Assembly (NCBI GenBank): GCA_029948255.1
Contig: JALIZF010001808.1
Coordinates: 744,001-808,000 of the forward strand
Reading direction: 5' to 3'
Origin: Telmatactis stephensoni
Lineage: Eukaryota; Cnidaria; Anthozoa; Actiniaria; Isophelliidae
DNA length: 64,000 nucleotides
How positions within the stretch are numbered: position 1 is the first letter of the stretch; each line of letters starts with the position of its first letter. Made by a program: the position numbers and the translations under genes. Shown here one piece after another: positions 21,901 through 34,939 of the stretch. The notes beneath the pieces are model-generated. The model did no database searches and was not told the origin of the DNA. It saw nothing but the letters and a program-made list of their open reading frames with translations.

Positions 21901-24900
21901 CATCCCAAAGTCAGATAACTTTACTCTTCTTTGCAGGTCAGTAAAGGTTGCACCGACTGTCATATTATAGAGAAACATGTCGAACTGGCACCAAGTTTCT
22001 GGCGCCAGTATGGTTTGGTTAAACATACTCCTGACAAGCTTTGTTCATCCTTAAGGTCAGTCATGAAAAAAACTGCACTTTTTAGGATTATCCTTTCACA
22101 ACATTATTCCGATGAAAATTTGGTCATGCAGGGGTTTTGGGGAGAGAATGCGAAGAAAAGGGTTTTGAGAAACTGATTTACCAAAGCACTTGACACTATA
22201 TCTGAAGGAATAATTTAATTATAGTTTTAATATAAGTTTTAATCGACATGCAAACATGTCCTAAGCTCCAACCAATTCGTCCGTGAAAAGCTGTTGTTGT
22301 CGAGAAGCTTTAATTAGCTGTAGCTCCACGTCCGGTCATGGCTGCACAAAGACTTGATAAAACATAATTAAGTGAATAACAGCACCATTTCACCCATATT
22401 TCCCCTTTTTTGCTTCTATTTTGCGTCCAGAAAGAAAGCAGTAAAAATCCATAAAATAGTATTTTATTCATCCTCAGAGAAATAACTTTATGTTAAGAAA
22501 AGTCGGGTGGTCGATTTGGGAAATGCATTCGTTTAATGAAATTCAGGAAAGGATTGTATTTCCGCTCAGATACACAAACTTTTGTCTTCAAAGTGAATTC
22601 CAATTTCAACTGTTCGTTTGTGAATAGTTGTAAGCGGGGTGTTTTGTCAGCGCCACCCATGATTCATTGTCTAGTATCTGACAGTTGCATCCTGAATGGA
22701 AAATCTGATAGGAAAGGAAAGTGAGTTTTCTTAAACCCTTAGAGGAACTTCATGGGAGGTAGTTTAAGTAGTCAAGGCGGAAAAAAGAAACTTAAATTTT
22801 GAGTTATTTCAAAAAACGCCATTTTCTGGTAGTAATACATTTTTCTATATCACTGATTTTCTTCTTCTTCCCAAACTTTACTCAATAACTGTTTTCGAGC
22901 ATGGTCATCATTTGAGTAAGTCGGCTTAGCAGTCATGCCTAGCGTTCCTTGACAAAGCTGTCTTGACGTAGGTGGCTTAGTTATGGATTAATCACTGCCT
23001 TCTCACACTGGATCCCACATGACATTCAATAAATGAGCTGTTCCACTCCGATAAGTCGAGAACATCTTTGTCTAAATCTAGCTTGTTATGGATGCATCAT
23101 TATACATGGTCAACATGTGCAGTGTATAATACGTCGCTGCGTTATTGATATTTACTGTTTGTACTACTGTTCCTATGAACTTAGGATTAGCAGCAATATA
23201 CCTATCTATTTTTCTAACATTGAACAAAGAAAGAGATTATCGGAAGCAACTCTTTACACGAGATTATAAAACGGAAAAAATAATGAATAACGGATTTGTC
23301 GTTTGAAGAGCTTGATCTACAAACTATAGTAGCTAGTTTACGGATTTATTAGCTAATTGTTGTAGCTTTTTGCACGGTAGGAGCTCGATTCATTGTGTGG
23401 ATTGCGGCGGGTTGGATCTGGCCTTTGATGAAGGAATGTAGTCCAAGGAATTAAGAGGCTCTAAAGTTTCATTGCTATTGAAAAAGGACTCTATAGGCTA
23501 GATCCTCTGTTTGCTGGATGGCACCCGATGCCCGTTTAATCAATCTTTATGGATTAGTGCGCACTTAAAAGATGATTACATGAGATGTGTTAGAACGATA
23601 GCCCTTGACACGCACTTCAACACAGGACGCTTTAGTAACTGAGCTAGCTAGTTAATTCAATCAAACCAACACTCCCATCACCAATTATCACAGTCTTACC
23701 AAATACCCAATGGTGTACAAAATTCATATTCCACTGGTTAAGTGATAAATCTAAGAACAAAGTGCAAGCAAGTCGCTTTTGTGTCAGTGATTGTCGGTCT
23801 CAAAGTAATTGTGTGTCGACTGTAAAATGCAGAGACAATGGTTTCACATGGCCTTTCAGCTACTCGGTAATTAACAGTAAACTAGATAAAAGAGGCAAAT
23901 TTAGCTGCAGTCGAGGAAAAGGAAATTAAAGATTTTTTATAAAGATTTCTTTGGTATAAAAATGATTCAATTAACTTCTTCACCGTCATCATTTGAGTGC
24001 AGATGCTAAAAGTTTGCAAAGTTAATTCTGCGCAAAACTAAAGCCATCAAAAAGGGAAAAAATCAGGTTGACTATCGGGATATGCTTTGTCTCTGGACAT
24101 AATGAAGTTATGGTACACGCCCCTAAGTTCAAAGGACTCTAGCTTATCATTTGGCTGGACCAATCACAGACCAGCAATACTCGTTTTGCTAATTTGTTTT
24201 GAGCATGTGTTTGAAGTCGGTTTAATTCCTTACTCATCTTCAGCCTTAAATTAAATTTCCTTTTGGTATCATTGAGTCGTTTACTCGTGTCTTTCTCAAT
24301 CAGTCAATAAACCAAGCTTGATGAGAGGAGTCTTTGAAAGAAAAATAACACCCGATCAACTACATTTGAGTGTTGAAGCATCTACTTGATCATGAGAGGC
24401 TCTTTCTTGAGTAGTCTATTGTGAGTCATTTGTTTATCTCATGGACCGATTATAAGGAGAGTAAACTTGGGAACAACCTGCCTTGTTCATTAGAAAAACT
24501 CAGTTTAACTAACTGGATTTCTAGAAAAAAATTAAAGGTAAAAACCAGGGCACTCGGAAAGAATTTATAAGATGGTATTTTCAACATAAGAATTAGAGTT
24601 TATACATATTAAATCATTACTTCTTTCTTTGGCTGACACCTGAAAGGCTCACTTGACTTCTCTACCGTCCGTTTTCCGTAATCAATTCTAATATGTCAAC
24701 TTCAAGTGCTTCTAAATAATTCTCTCATTTCTTAATGAATTGGACGATTCGATACCACTTTATCATAGACTGCACAATTAGATTGCACGGCTTACCCAGA
24801 TTGAACGAAAGCTTTTCAACATTTATAAAAATAATAGATCAATTTGGAAAGGGAAATGATCGTAGTTAATGTATGTGCTCCGTTCATAAATCCAAAAACA

Positions 24901-25225
24901 AGCTTTAAAGGATTTGGTTCGAGTCAGATGAAATAATCCGGGATTAATATGCAGCAAGTGACGATTCGCTGACAGGAGAAATATTCGATAAAAAGCTGGA
25001 TTTGTCGAAACTACGGATAAAGGTGACGTGAGCTGTCAGGAGCTTGATCAACGACTCCATAATGAAACTTGAATTAAGCCTCTTTTGAAAGTATGCATCG
25101 GTAAACATGGTGAAACAAAATCCAGCTTTGTGTTGGGCTAAGGAAGAGCTCTAGGAAGGTCAGCGAAGAAACAGGGACAGCTGGCCAGGATTAGAGTACT
25201 AGCTCACTGACCACAAAACGCTAAG
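18930..25225. other. Intergenic region between the two Msx-like genes
   Basis: No gene was recognised. The 108-residue minus-strand frame at 19129-19455 and the shorter ones have no identifiable motif or splice context. The region holds the 179-bp TIR element at 21299-21477. The phrase AGAACCTCCCGC occurs at about 20147 and 20278, perhaps remnants of a repeat. The rest is AT-rich and probably contains regulatory DNA for the flanking homeobox genes. Confidence 0.55.
21299..21477. mobile_element. 179-bp element with ~25-bp TIRs, 6-bp TSD and internal ATCGCCCAAG repeats
   Basis: The left end starts AGGCCTACTCCGGGCCCTAA and the right end is its complement with one mismatch; the match continues to about 25 bp. 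TAGTAA directly flanks both sides (21293-21298 and 21478-21483). The interior consists of reiterations of ATATCGCCCAAGATCGC-type decamers. I cannot assign a superfamily. Confidence 0.85.
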
Positions 25226-28200
25226 ATGACTGCCAAGAACGTTAACGACTCCTCCAACCGAACCACTCACCAAGAACAGCCGGAAAAACCATATTTATCG
25301 TTCTCCATTGAGAACATTCTACGCAAGGATTCCTTCAATTCGTTCAAGTGTCGTGATCCGGTCCAGGAAACCCCCAGACTACATCAAGTTCGAGCCAAGA
25401 AAACACCAGAAAACGAATCCGCTGCAAAATCGGCTGAAAGCATCTTCCTTCGTCTTCCATGGTTAGCATACACAAGATACTGTCCACCTAAAATACCGAG
25501 TAAGTTTTTGCTCGATTACGAGAGTTATTTCCTAGGAAGCACATAGCGTGCTTTAAACTATCACAAATCAAAACCCTTTTGTGAAACTGTTTTCTTATTA
25601 ATTGGACGAGGTGCTTAAGAAAACAAAATACCTCACCAGGGAAACTCGAAGCAAGAAGAAGAAGAACAAGTGATAGTTTATTTAATGATATGGTGTGAGA
25701 ATAGTGCTGTGGAATACATCATTGTTGAGGGAAATAGTCGAGTGGGCCACTTGAGTTTTTGCGTCTTTGTTCGTGTTTTACTTTGTTTGTCGTGAATGTT
25801 TCGCAAGGTGTAATTTCTAACTCTGGTGAGAAACGCTTTTGAAAGGAGCCGATAAAGTTGTCAACAGTACGCTTTAAGCGATCAGGTTTTCTATGCAATG
25901 CAATACTAGAACTTACTGAACGCGACAGATTCCTTTCCGAGTTATATTCACATTTGGTTTGTTTACTGATTCTAATGGTGTAAGTCGAAACCACACGTAT
26001 TAGTACAAATGGGTGTAAAAGAGCCTTTTGGACAGCTCGACCGATAAACGGACCAGAGACAAAGCAAGGCGTAAAATGTATCATGGAAACCTGTCCAAAC
26101 TAAGTAACCATGTAAGGTAGGGTTGATTTCTTTTTCTTAATCAGGTCCGACTTTCTAAGTCTACGTATCGCCCACAAAAATTACAGATACGGTACGCTAA
26201 ACAACTGCAGCTCATCGTCCAGAAATATAACATAGTATACCACTAGTTAAGCTAAATCCTGTTTTTCTATGGTTGAAAATCTCGTGGTATCAGTCTTCTT
26301 TTCAATGTTGTTAAAAGAACCTGAGCTCTCGACACATTGTTCTGATTTAACTGCCATTCAGCCCAGCAAATGACATGCTTATCAATAAAAACGCTAGCTT
26401 CTTTCCAGCGGTTGCTTTCGGGTTTGACGATTCAATTTTACTTCGCTCGTAACCATTTTGGGTTAAAGGCTGTCGACAATTTGTCCATGTTTAAACAGGA
26501 AACTTAGAATGTACAGGAAATCCACCAAAAGAACCGCAAGGTTTGACAAAATAACATTGTTTGATTTGTTATTCAAGATGGCGGTTTATTGTTTGTACAT
26601 TGAGAGCACCAATGTAATGTGCTTCACTACTTTGTCTCTTCAAATACTCGTACATCAAAAGATCGCTCTTTCAATATTTGTCTGCAGCCAAAACCATCTC
26701 AAACATACTACTGATTTGTAAACTTCGACTCAAATACATCCTTTCCAAAACCACACCTCGGATTGTGTTCTGCTGCACTTAAAATCTAGTTTCTTGGTGA
26801 ATCCCATAAACTAAAGAGTTATTTAAAACCTCAAAAACATGCATATCAGTAAACAACATGAATGAATTCGCAAAAAGTGTGGTACCAAACTCTTGGTCTG
26901 GCAATGTACGTCCAGAATTGAGTTCTTTACTTAGTCACAGAAAAAATGATAAACAACGATTTTTTTTCCTTTAATTTTTAAGTACTAAAGCGTTTTGAAG
27001 TTTCAGCTCAAACTATTCTGCCCGTTACAAAATTTGACATCATTGTTCTCGTTGTCATTGATAGTCGGAAGAAATTCAATTCATTTTCTTTTTCTTTTTC
27101 GTTGTTTTCCCCCCTCAGTTGTGGAGACCTCAAATCACAATCGATTAAAACCTAAGTGCCCGCATATTTTTCTTCTCTGTAATCGTCTGTAGAGTGCTTG
27201 GACAGTATCGGAGAAGAAAATGATATAGAAAATAATTGGTTGTAGACTTTTGATAGTTTTTTTGTGATATTTTCTCTGCTGTTTCATATAGCTGTCAGTG
27301 AGTCGATTTGGAATCCGTTTGTTTGAATTCACCATCGTGCACGCTCGTGTTTGTCTTAAATTTGAAACAAACATGTTTTCTCTCTCTACAAAAAGTACAA
27401 ACACCTTAAAATTTTGAATATATGCCGCCAAGGTCGAAAATCTTGTTTAGTTTAGTGTGGTAAGATAAAGGTTTCTTTAACTGAACATCGATTGAGTCAT
27501 TGTCACCCTAGCGAATACATCCCTTCTTAGAGCGTCTTGTCAAACAAACGTTACTCAAATTGGTGTCCACATCATTCACGTTGATGACACAGTTAGACCA
27601 CATGTGAGAGGATTTGAAAGAAAAATGCGTTTATTGGAAGAGTTTGCTCATGTTTGCAGGGCTATAATTCATGATGGATTCGTTTGGAAAAGAGAAGGTG
27701 TTGTGGACAGATCGGATTATTGTCGAATAACCACAAGATTGTCTCATAAGCTTGCATGTTGTTCATCATCCCATCTTAAGCCTCGTGTCCTTGTGTCAAC
27801 ACACACAAACAGTTTCTACCTTTGTAGCATTGGAATTTTACACAATCGAGTAGATACGAAAAACAGATGGTAACGCCCTTTGCAGCTGATGACGGCTTCG
27901 TCAAACTTCACTCTCAAAGCTTCATCGAGTCTCTTCTGAATAAACGCCATCTTTAGTCAAATTCAAAGGCCGGCCATCTTTAGTCAAATTGGAAGCGGGT
28001 CGTGCTTAGTCAAATTCCGAGCACTCTTTGATGTTGAGAACAACATGCTTTTAGGGGATTATAATAGTTTAGGTGGAAAAGCGGGATCGCAACAACTCAC
28101 ATATCAAACTTTATGTTAGCGGGAAAAAAAAAAAGGAAAAGAAAAAAACAACCAGTGATTTCAGTTTGCGAATCACAAACTATGGGTACTGAGTTTTATT

Positions 28201-28843
28201 GTTTTTAGGTGCTTAGCTCTAAAGTCTTTACTCTGCAAATTCAAAAGCTGTCTAAGAAGACTCTTACTTAGCTGAATACAACTTTTGGTGTTAGTGTTGA
28301 GAACTAGATAGTAGTGTGTATTGCTTGGTATAACGTGATCGGACAAGCATCGTCCTTGACAGTGATATTGCGGTGCGAACTGTGATTTTCATAGCTCTCC
28401 TCACAATTTGTTGTTGATGTGAGTTCTAAGCTACTCAACGAACTACCAAACCTAAAACCATATCAAAACTCCAAAAATGGTACATTATCAAGTGTCTGAT
28501 AAGATCATGGATTTGCAGAGCTGTAACTGAGAACATAGTGAACAAATTCCTTATCTTTTCATTGTTTTAACATATCCTCTCTCTTTTCATAGGATCAAAA
28601 CCACGAAAAGGAACTCGAAAACACAAGCTGGACAGAAATCCTCGTATCCCATTTTCATCAAGCCAGCTTGCAGCGCTCGAAGCAAAATTCGTCGATTCAC
28701 ATTACTTGTCAAGTTCCGAAGTTCGACAGCTTTCTTCGTTACTTTCCGTTACCGAACATAGAGTTAAAATTTGGTTTCAAAATCGACGAGCAAGAGAAAA
28801 GAAGACTGCTGCTGAATCACTAAAAGAAACTGAAGACTGTTAA
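25226..28843 (+). CDS. Msx/Msxlx-like NKL homeodomain transcription factor, gene B
   Basis: Two exons, 25226-25499 and 28593-28843, joined in phase 1 within an Arg codon, give 174 aa. The architecture matches gene A: an EH1-type motif LSFSIENIL (24-32), then LPWLAYTRYCPPKIPR (77-92), a basic linker RKHKLDR (Msx proteins have RKHKTNR here), and the homeodomain (105-164) with NPRIPFSSSQLAALE, YLSSSEV and EHRVKIWFQNRRAREKK. Only about 10 residues follow the homeodomain. The intron is 3.1 kb against 0.6 kb in gene A, at the same codon. The two genes are therefore a tandem duplication. The linker and homeodomain N-arm are closer to canonical Msx in this copy. A nuclear, probably repressive, role is inferred from the EH1 motif. 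Confidence 0.92.
25500..28592 (+). other. Intron of homeobox gene B
   Basis: No coding exon was recognised inside. At about 27945-28005, ATCTTTAGTCAAATT occurs twice and CTTAGTCAAATT once more, forming a small direct repeat around GGCCGGCC. The other frames are short and without motifs. Confidence 0.6.
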
Positions 28844-29077
28844 TTCGTAAACTGAAAATGTCATTGTACGACTAAACTGTCAGTTTATTGATGGTGCTCC
28901 TTTCTGAACAGTGAAATGTTCACTTTTGAATTCAAGACCAAAGATCACTTATATTGATCTGATATATAATAGACTAGTTTATTTAGTTTAGAAAACGATC
29001 ATTGTAGTTTTGTACTCTATTTATTCCGTAGCTATGCATGTGTTTTTGTGGGAACCGGAGGGAAAGCTTGAGAGAAA

Positions 29078-29083
29078 AATAAA
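29078..29083 (+). terminator. Candidate poly(A) signal of homeobox gene B
   Basis: AATAAA lies about 235 bp after the TAA stop. Confidence 0.45.
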
Positions 29084-32000
29084 CTTCTTTTCTTTGTATT
29101 TTTCGTCTCAGATTTTGTTGTTGGTAAAGGAGGAATTGTGGTTAAGCTACGCACGATGTTTGTTTCCCTGTGATCACCTTTCTGTTACCGGGCAAACTGA
29201 AGTCTTTTCGTGTCTTTCTCTTTTAGTACTGAATCTTTCACTTTGCATTTCTTGTGTAATCACATAAGAACATAAAAGTATAAAAAACAAGAATTTACTT
29301 TCTAAATTTAACTCAGTGTCAAAACTACGAAGAACACTTGAACAACAACGACAAAGATTTGTCTTTGAATCGGTCTATGTTTATTGCTATATTTCTAAAT
29401 CCTTTTTAAACGCCCAAGTATAAAAGGAATCGCGACTTGTCGATAAAAAGGTTGATAAAGAAAAACATCAAACTCAAAAGATAGGGAAATAGAATCCTGC
29501 CAAATATATAGTGGAGGTTCATGTTTCACGTCTAATTGTAAAAATGTGAGTCGGGTATTGGAAAAAGATTCTAAAACTGATAGCACAAGTTGGGATATTA
29601 ATGCTAATAGACTTCAAGACAAAAGCAAGTGAAATAGAGAAGAAGGAAGTGTCATTTGTGAAAGAATGAAACGGACGCCGCTCAAGGGACTTATTCTTTG
29701 ATGTGATGGTTTGTAATAAAGGTTTGCAGTGCTTGTGACCAGCTGTGGGTATCCAACAAATTAGAAACTACAAATCAAGTGAAATCAAAGCATATTAAAA
29801 GAACAAAAACAAGCAGGTCATTTTCTAAGAGATTCTTAATATACTTGTGATTTGAAAAAATCAAATTAAACCATTTAATTCACTGCCGGAGGCCCTGCAG
29901 CATCTTGTAGCAATTGCTGTGCAAATACCTCACTTAATTTAGCTCTGTCAGAGATGTAAAGGTGGTAGAGAACCAGATAAGATCATATCTCGTAACGCTA
30001 GTGAATTTGCTTTGTGAGTTTCTTAAGATGAGTTTTTAATAAAATGTTCGTTAATCAAGAAGTAAAACGTCTTCAACCATTTGCCCATCTTACATAAGGG
30101 CATACAGACTGTTAGATCGTAGCCATCTTGCGACAATTGTATTAATTACCTTTCTTCCCACTCAAAATCATTTTTCTTTTGAACTCTTGTCTCGTGGAAA
30201 ATCTGGGCTATTAGGAAAGAAAATCCTTTGTTTTTCTCAATGATTTGACTTAAAAAGAGTAACTAAAACGAAAACTGGATTCAAATGAGCATTATATTAC
30301 ACAGATGTTCAAAAGAATTCGCTTTTTTTAAACCGGTTTGCTTCTATGAGCCACCAAGTGAAGGTTTTTATTAGAAAATTGAGAAACGTTAATTTTCCAC
30401 TCGAGTTGAGATTTCATCGATAGGTGTGGTTATCATGAAGTGCTAAGTCAATAACTCTGTTGTTTTGATACCAAAGATATGAAAACAAGATTATTATTGA
30501 AGCAAAGCTTTATCATTGAATAACATTCATTAAAAACCAAAATAAATAAAACGTACGCTAACATGAAATGAAGTCAAAGGTGTTCGACTCCTCAATTAAT
30601 CGTTCATCAACTGCGTTTTTCCTCTCTTTTATTACTCTGTATTTTGAACCTTTTGTTCTCTCTTTGTGTCGACAGCCGGCAAGATTGCCAGTCAAGATTG
30701 AAATTATACTAAGCAAGATTATCAGGCCTTGTGAGTTTATATGAATTGTTTTATAAGTGTATTAGTTGTACATGTGCCACGCTAGCCACTCAGAACATTG
30801 AGGAACGCCCTATTTTTCACTGATGAAACGGCAGGCCACTTCCATTTAGGTGGAGATCGTTAAGGCATTTGCCGTTGAACACTGCCGACAAATGCCCGAC
30901 AACAAACAAAGGCACAGCCAGCTTAGGATTTGATCTTGAAAAATCCAGGCTTCTTTGCGATTTAATCATGAAAGCAACGTTTTCTTTAGTACCGCTTTCT
31001 TGGTTTGAATTCGATGGAAAGTAAGTGGAATGAAAGATTCATAAACTTGTTCTCAGCCTATATGATAATCTAGCATCAGTTTCAATCCGCAGAGATCACG
31101 CTGAGCCACGACACATGTAGGCGTTGCAAGGCATTAAAAATTGGTAACTGCATGCTCAGTGCTATAAAGTGAGTGCAGTAATCAAGAAAAGCTGATATTT
31201 AGTGTATTTTTTATCGTCCGCCCATTTTTCCTTGAGTTCCGCCCAATTTCTAAACAACGTATTGTTTGCGGGAATCAAGGATGTGCTTGTACAACTAAGA
31301 TTTTTTATTCAGCAAAACACCGTAAACCTTATGGATTTCTTTCTCTGTGTTCTTGTATAAAAACTAGCAAACTCTTTTTGTTTCAGTTCTTTTTGTCTTA
31401 TTTTTGTGTTCCATCACATATTTTCGCAAGTTTTAAGCAAAGCCCTTAGGGGTAAGCGTAATCGAACATCATTGGCAACCACGTGTCTTACACTCCCTGA
31501 GGTCAAACCATATCCTTGTTTTATTTAATTTTTCAAGCTCTCGCATCCCTATCAGAATTAGTCAGTCATTGAGGACAAGAAAATAACCACAGCTGCCTCA
31601 AATCTCTCCTCTTTTCCATTTTATATCATATCTAAGCCAAAGTGAAAAGAAGCAATAATAATAATGAAATAGTTTACCGAAGTCTACAGCAATGTCTCTT
31701 AGATTATTAGTTGGATTGAGATGTGCACCGTACTTCATCCTCGACGGCGCACAAGTCACATCGTATTGACGTAAGGGTTTCAAAGATTCATTAACGTAGT
31801 CAAAGCCTAATCCCTTGTGTTTTGACTCTCCTGAGCTCATTAAGAAGATTTAAGACTTCCTACTAACATGTAGTTTAACGATATGTCGTTAAGCGGATTT
31901 ACACCACCTCGCTAATATGATTCAATGATTACGCTATTAACACCATTCAAATCTCTCCAAAATCTCGTACAATTGAGGTCTGAACTTCTACTACAAAACT

Positions 32001-33462
32001 AGATCTACGAAGTGCTACACAGATTAAATCAATTTTAGCAAATTTTTTGCAAGCAAAAACATCCCAAGAAATTGCAATTGTTGTTGGGCCAAGGCTTGTG
32101 GGCTTAAGCCTATCAAAATCGAATTAAGCCAGCACTCAAATTGCAATGTTCACAATGACCTGGGATTAATTAGTGCTAGGCTAAATACAAAAGGTCCTTT
32201 ATCTTGGAGCCATCGCCAATAAATAAGCTATTTCCGGAATCTAATATTCGAGTCGAGAGGCATCGGATTAAGTGAGTCTGCGACGATGTTGACTTGGAAG
32301 CAATTGATCTGTACTCAAGAATAAACAACGACCATTCAATGGGGATTAGAGAAATCTCGACAGCTACCTATAAAGATTTGTGTATGACAAGCCATTGACT
32401 GCAACGAGATGCCGACTCCTGGAGTAAATGGATGAACTTTCTGAAACGTTTCAGTTCTAAACATGAACATCCATTTAAGACATAACATCGCTACTGTTGA
32501 CCCGAAGATGTTCTTGTAGAGAGTTCCATGGGTGTCATGGGTGTGTGCTGTGGAAGGGGGGCTGGGGGAGATTACAGTTCTAAAGTTAGTAACAATGAGC
32601 GTACGTAAGAACTAGCAACTCGTATTGTTCTGCGGCATTTTCAACTTTGATATCTTAGTTTTCAGAATGAGAATATATTAACCTATAGACAATACATTTT
32701 TGAAATAAAATGTACAAAAACTGTTTTTGCAAAGCTTCTTTCGTACTAAAAAATCTCGTCCCATCAAAGTGATCAAAACAGTAGTCATGAGACGCCTCTA
32801 GTTTGCCGCATATTCCCGGCCACATAGAAATGTTATTATATTTCACTCAGGAATGCTTTCATGAAATTAAAAGGGAATCAGATATTAAATCGAATAGAAA
32901 CAAATGCGTTAACTTTTGCAGTTTTGGCAGATTTTCGTGTTTAGCTAATGAGATAGACGGTTAAGCAATATCACAATTAGTACTTTCTGCTTTCCTTACC
33001 GTTTGCTTGACTACTTACTAGCTCGGAGCATTAAATATCGAAACTCATTCGTGAAACCCGTAAGTCGGTACGTTATATAAATTCATGAATACGCAAAAAC
33101 AAGTCATTGGTCGTCATTGTTACTTAGAATTATGCTTAGTGATCGTCGTGCGATGAAGGACAATTTGAAACTGATGAAATTTGTAAATTATTGCGCGAAT
33201 TTTTGACCGTTGCCGAAGAATGCGCATTACTTTATCAAAAACGCGGAACACGTCTTTTCCAAAGTAGGATCCAAACAGCAGATTTAATTACATAAAGATT
33301 ATGGAGATTATTGATCTGAGTATCAAAAGTAAAGGAAGTTTAAGGCCTACTTCCCCTTTTGTTTCGATTTCCTGCATCCTCCTTACCCACTCCTTTCCTC
33401 TTATTGCACAATTTCCTCAATTCCTCGAGTCAGTCTGTTAATAATTCTCAGTGATTTTTGAA
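29084..33462. other. Gene-free AT-rich region
   Basis: I see no gene, no clear repeat and no significant open frame on either strand in this 4.4 kb. Conserved non-coding regulatory elements of the homeobox genes could be here, but that cannot be judged from one sequence. Confidence 0.5.
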
Positions 33463-33464
33463 TA

Positions 33465-33957
33465 TAGTGGAACCCGGTTTTACTTACACTCGGTTAATAC
33501 GGACACCCGGTTATAACGAACACGTTGTTCTGTCCCGCCGAACAAAACATACAAATGTTTGTAAAATATACCTGTTTAATACGGACACCGGATGATACGG
33601 ACAGCGGACACTCCGCTTTCCTGTCTTAAAATCTACCCGGTTAAAACATGCACTGCCGTTGTCTTCTCAAGACTGAGAACTAAAATGTCTGAAAATGTGT
33701 AAATTGATCGCTTTTAATTGAAATTACGCGCTTTCCGTGCTTTTTCATGTTCAAGATTTCACTCTTTTAATTCTCAGCTAATTACAAGACGTTCAGAGTC
33801 TTCCTACTTAAAATACACAGATCACCAGTGACATTGATTCAGTGTTTCCGCTAAAAAATACAAACATGACGTAAATTGGCCAACCTGGTTTATACGGACA
33901 CCTGGTTAATATACTGCGTCTTGTTCCCATGGTGTTCGTATTAACCGGGTTTCACTG
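33465..33957. mobile_element. pogo/Tigger-like non-autonomous DNA transposon, copy 1
   Basis: The termini TAGTGGAACCCGG and, inverted, CAGTGAAACCCGGGTTAATA are each flanked by TA (33463-33464 and 33958-33959). The interior repeats GGTTAATACGGACACC-type phrases at least five times. CAGTG(G/A)AACC ends with a TA duplication are typical of pogo-like Tc1/mariner elements. No transposase is left. Confidence 0.65.
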
Positions 33958-33997
33958 TACCAGTTAAACCAGTTTTCATTAAAATCACGTTGACAAT

Positions 33998-34138
33998 GGG
34001 AAGACCTACATAGCACTCAGTTGGTGTAATGTATTAAAAAACATTTTGTTTTCTATTGTCTTTCGTTCTATTGTATTATGTGTTTTGTATGAATACATTA
34101 CATCAACTACGTGCCTAGTGCTACGTAGGTTCTCCCCG
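33998..34138. mobile_element. Foldback element adjoining the pogo-like copy
   Basis: GGGAAGACCTACATAGCACT and GGTGTAATGTATT in the left arm recur inverted in the right arm as AATACATTACATCAAC and GTGCTACGTAGGTTCTCCCC. A loop of about 50 bp lies between. Confidence 0.8.
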
Positions 34139-34199
34139 TTAAGAATGGATAGTGTGACAACGAATACTGAGTTTATGCCGTACGTTGGGTAGTATTAAG

Positions 34200-34410
34200 G
34201 ACGTTGTCAATCTAATTCAATATAAAGGCTTTGCACGGTCACGTGACTATGGCACTTTTTCCTGTATGGATTCCACATACACATATTTCAGTTAATTTCC
34301 GTTGATATATCAACAGTACAGTAACGATAACGAGGCTCATCAAAAAGCAAAACGATGTTTGTTTTGTTGCCAAAGCGACACAGGCTTTGCACGATCACGC
34401 GATATCAGCC
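34200..34410. repeat. Direct-repeat phrase GGCTTTGCACG.TCACG.GA
   Basis: GGCTTTGCACGGTCACGTGA at about 34226 recurs as GGCTTTGCACGATCACGCGA at about 34383, just before the SINE. This may be a partly duplicated insertion site or a second repeat. Confidence 0.4.
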
Positions 34411-34425
34411 ATGTTAATGGAGAAA

Positions 34426-34600
34426 TAAATTGGTTAGTGCGCGGCCTTCGGTGCAAGAGGTCCAGAGTTCGATCCCCGGATCTCACATATCCTTGTTTCA
34501 ACTTCTTTCCTTTCTGTGTAGCTTTAAGTAGCTTTAAATACCCTTAAAACGGAGCACTGATGGAGAAAGGGGAGTAAAATGAGCCCACCGTCGACCTCAA
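34426..34600 (+). mobile_element. tRNA-derived SINE, copy 2
   Basis: A-box region TTGGTTAGTGCGCGGCC, B-box GAGTTCGATCCCC, and a body with ACTTCTTTCCTTTCTGTGTA, GCTTTAAGTAG, AAAACGGAGCACTGATG and CCCACCGTCGACCTC. It matches the copy at 9718-9912 through both head and body. Confidence 0.82.
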
Positions 34601-34939
34601 GTTTATGAGTTACTCAAATTACTGTCACGAGTTATCGACGTAAAATATGGTCACTTTACTTTAGTTTACTTTACTTAACATTAAAGTCATTAAACAAAAT
34701 AATCTCCTTTTCCATGAGAATCTGGAATTGTTTCTGATGTCCCTAGTTACTGGCGCCTAAATATAACCTTTGACCTTCAGTGTGGGCTAACACGCCGAGC
34801 GCTAACGCTTTATTTTTCCCGCCAAAATAAATACATAACAAACCCCAGGCCACGTGGTGACCGACTGGTGACGTACAGTACAAGTTAAAACTAATATTGA
34901 TCTTACTCTTTTAGAGAAAACTTACGTAGTTTTCTACAG

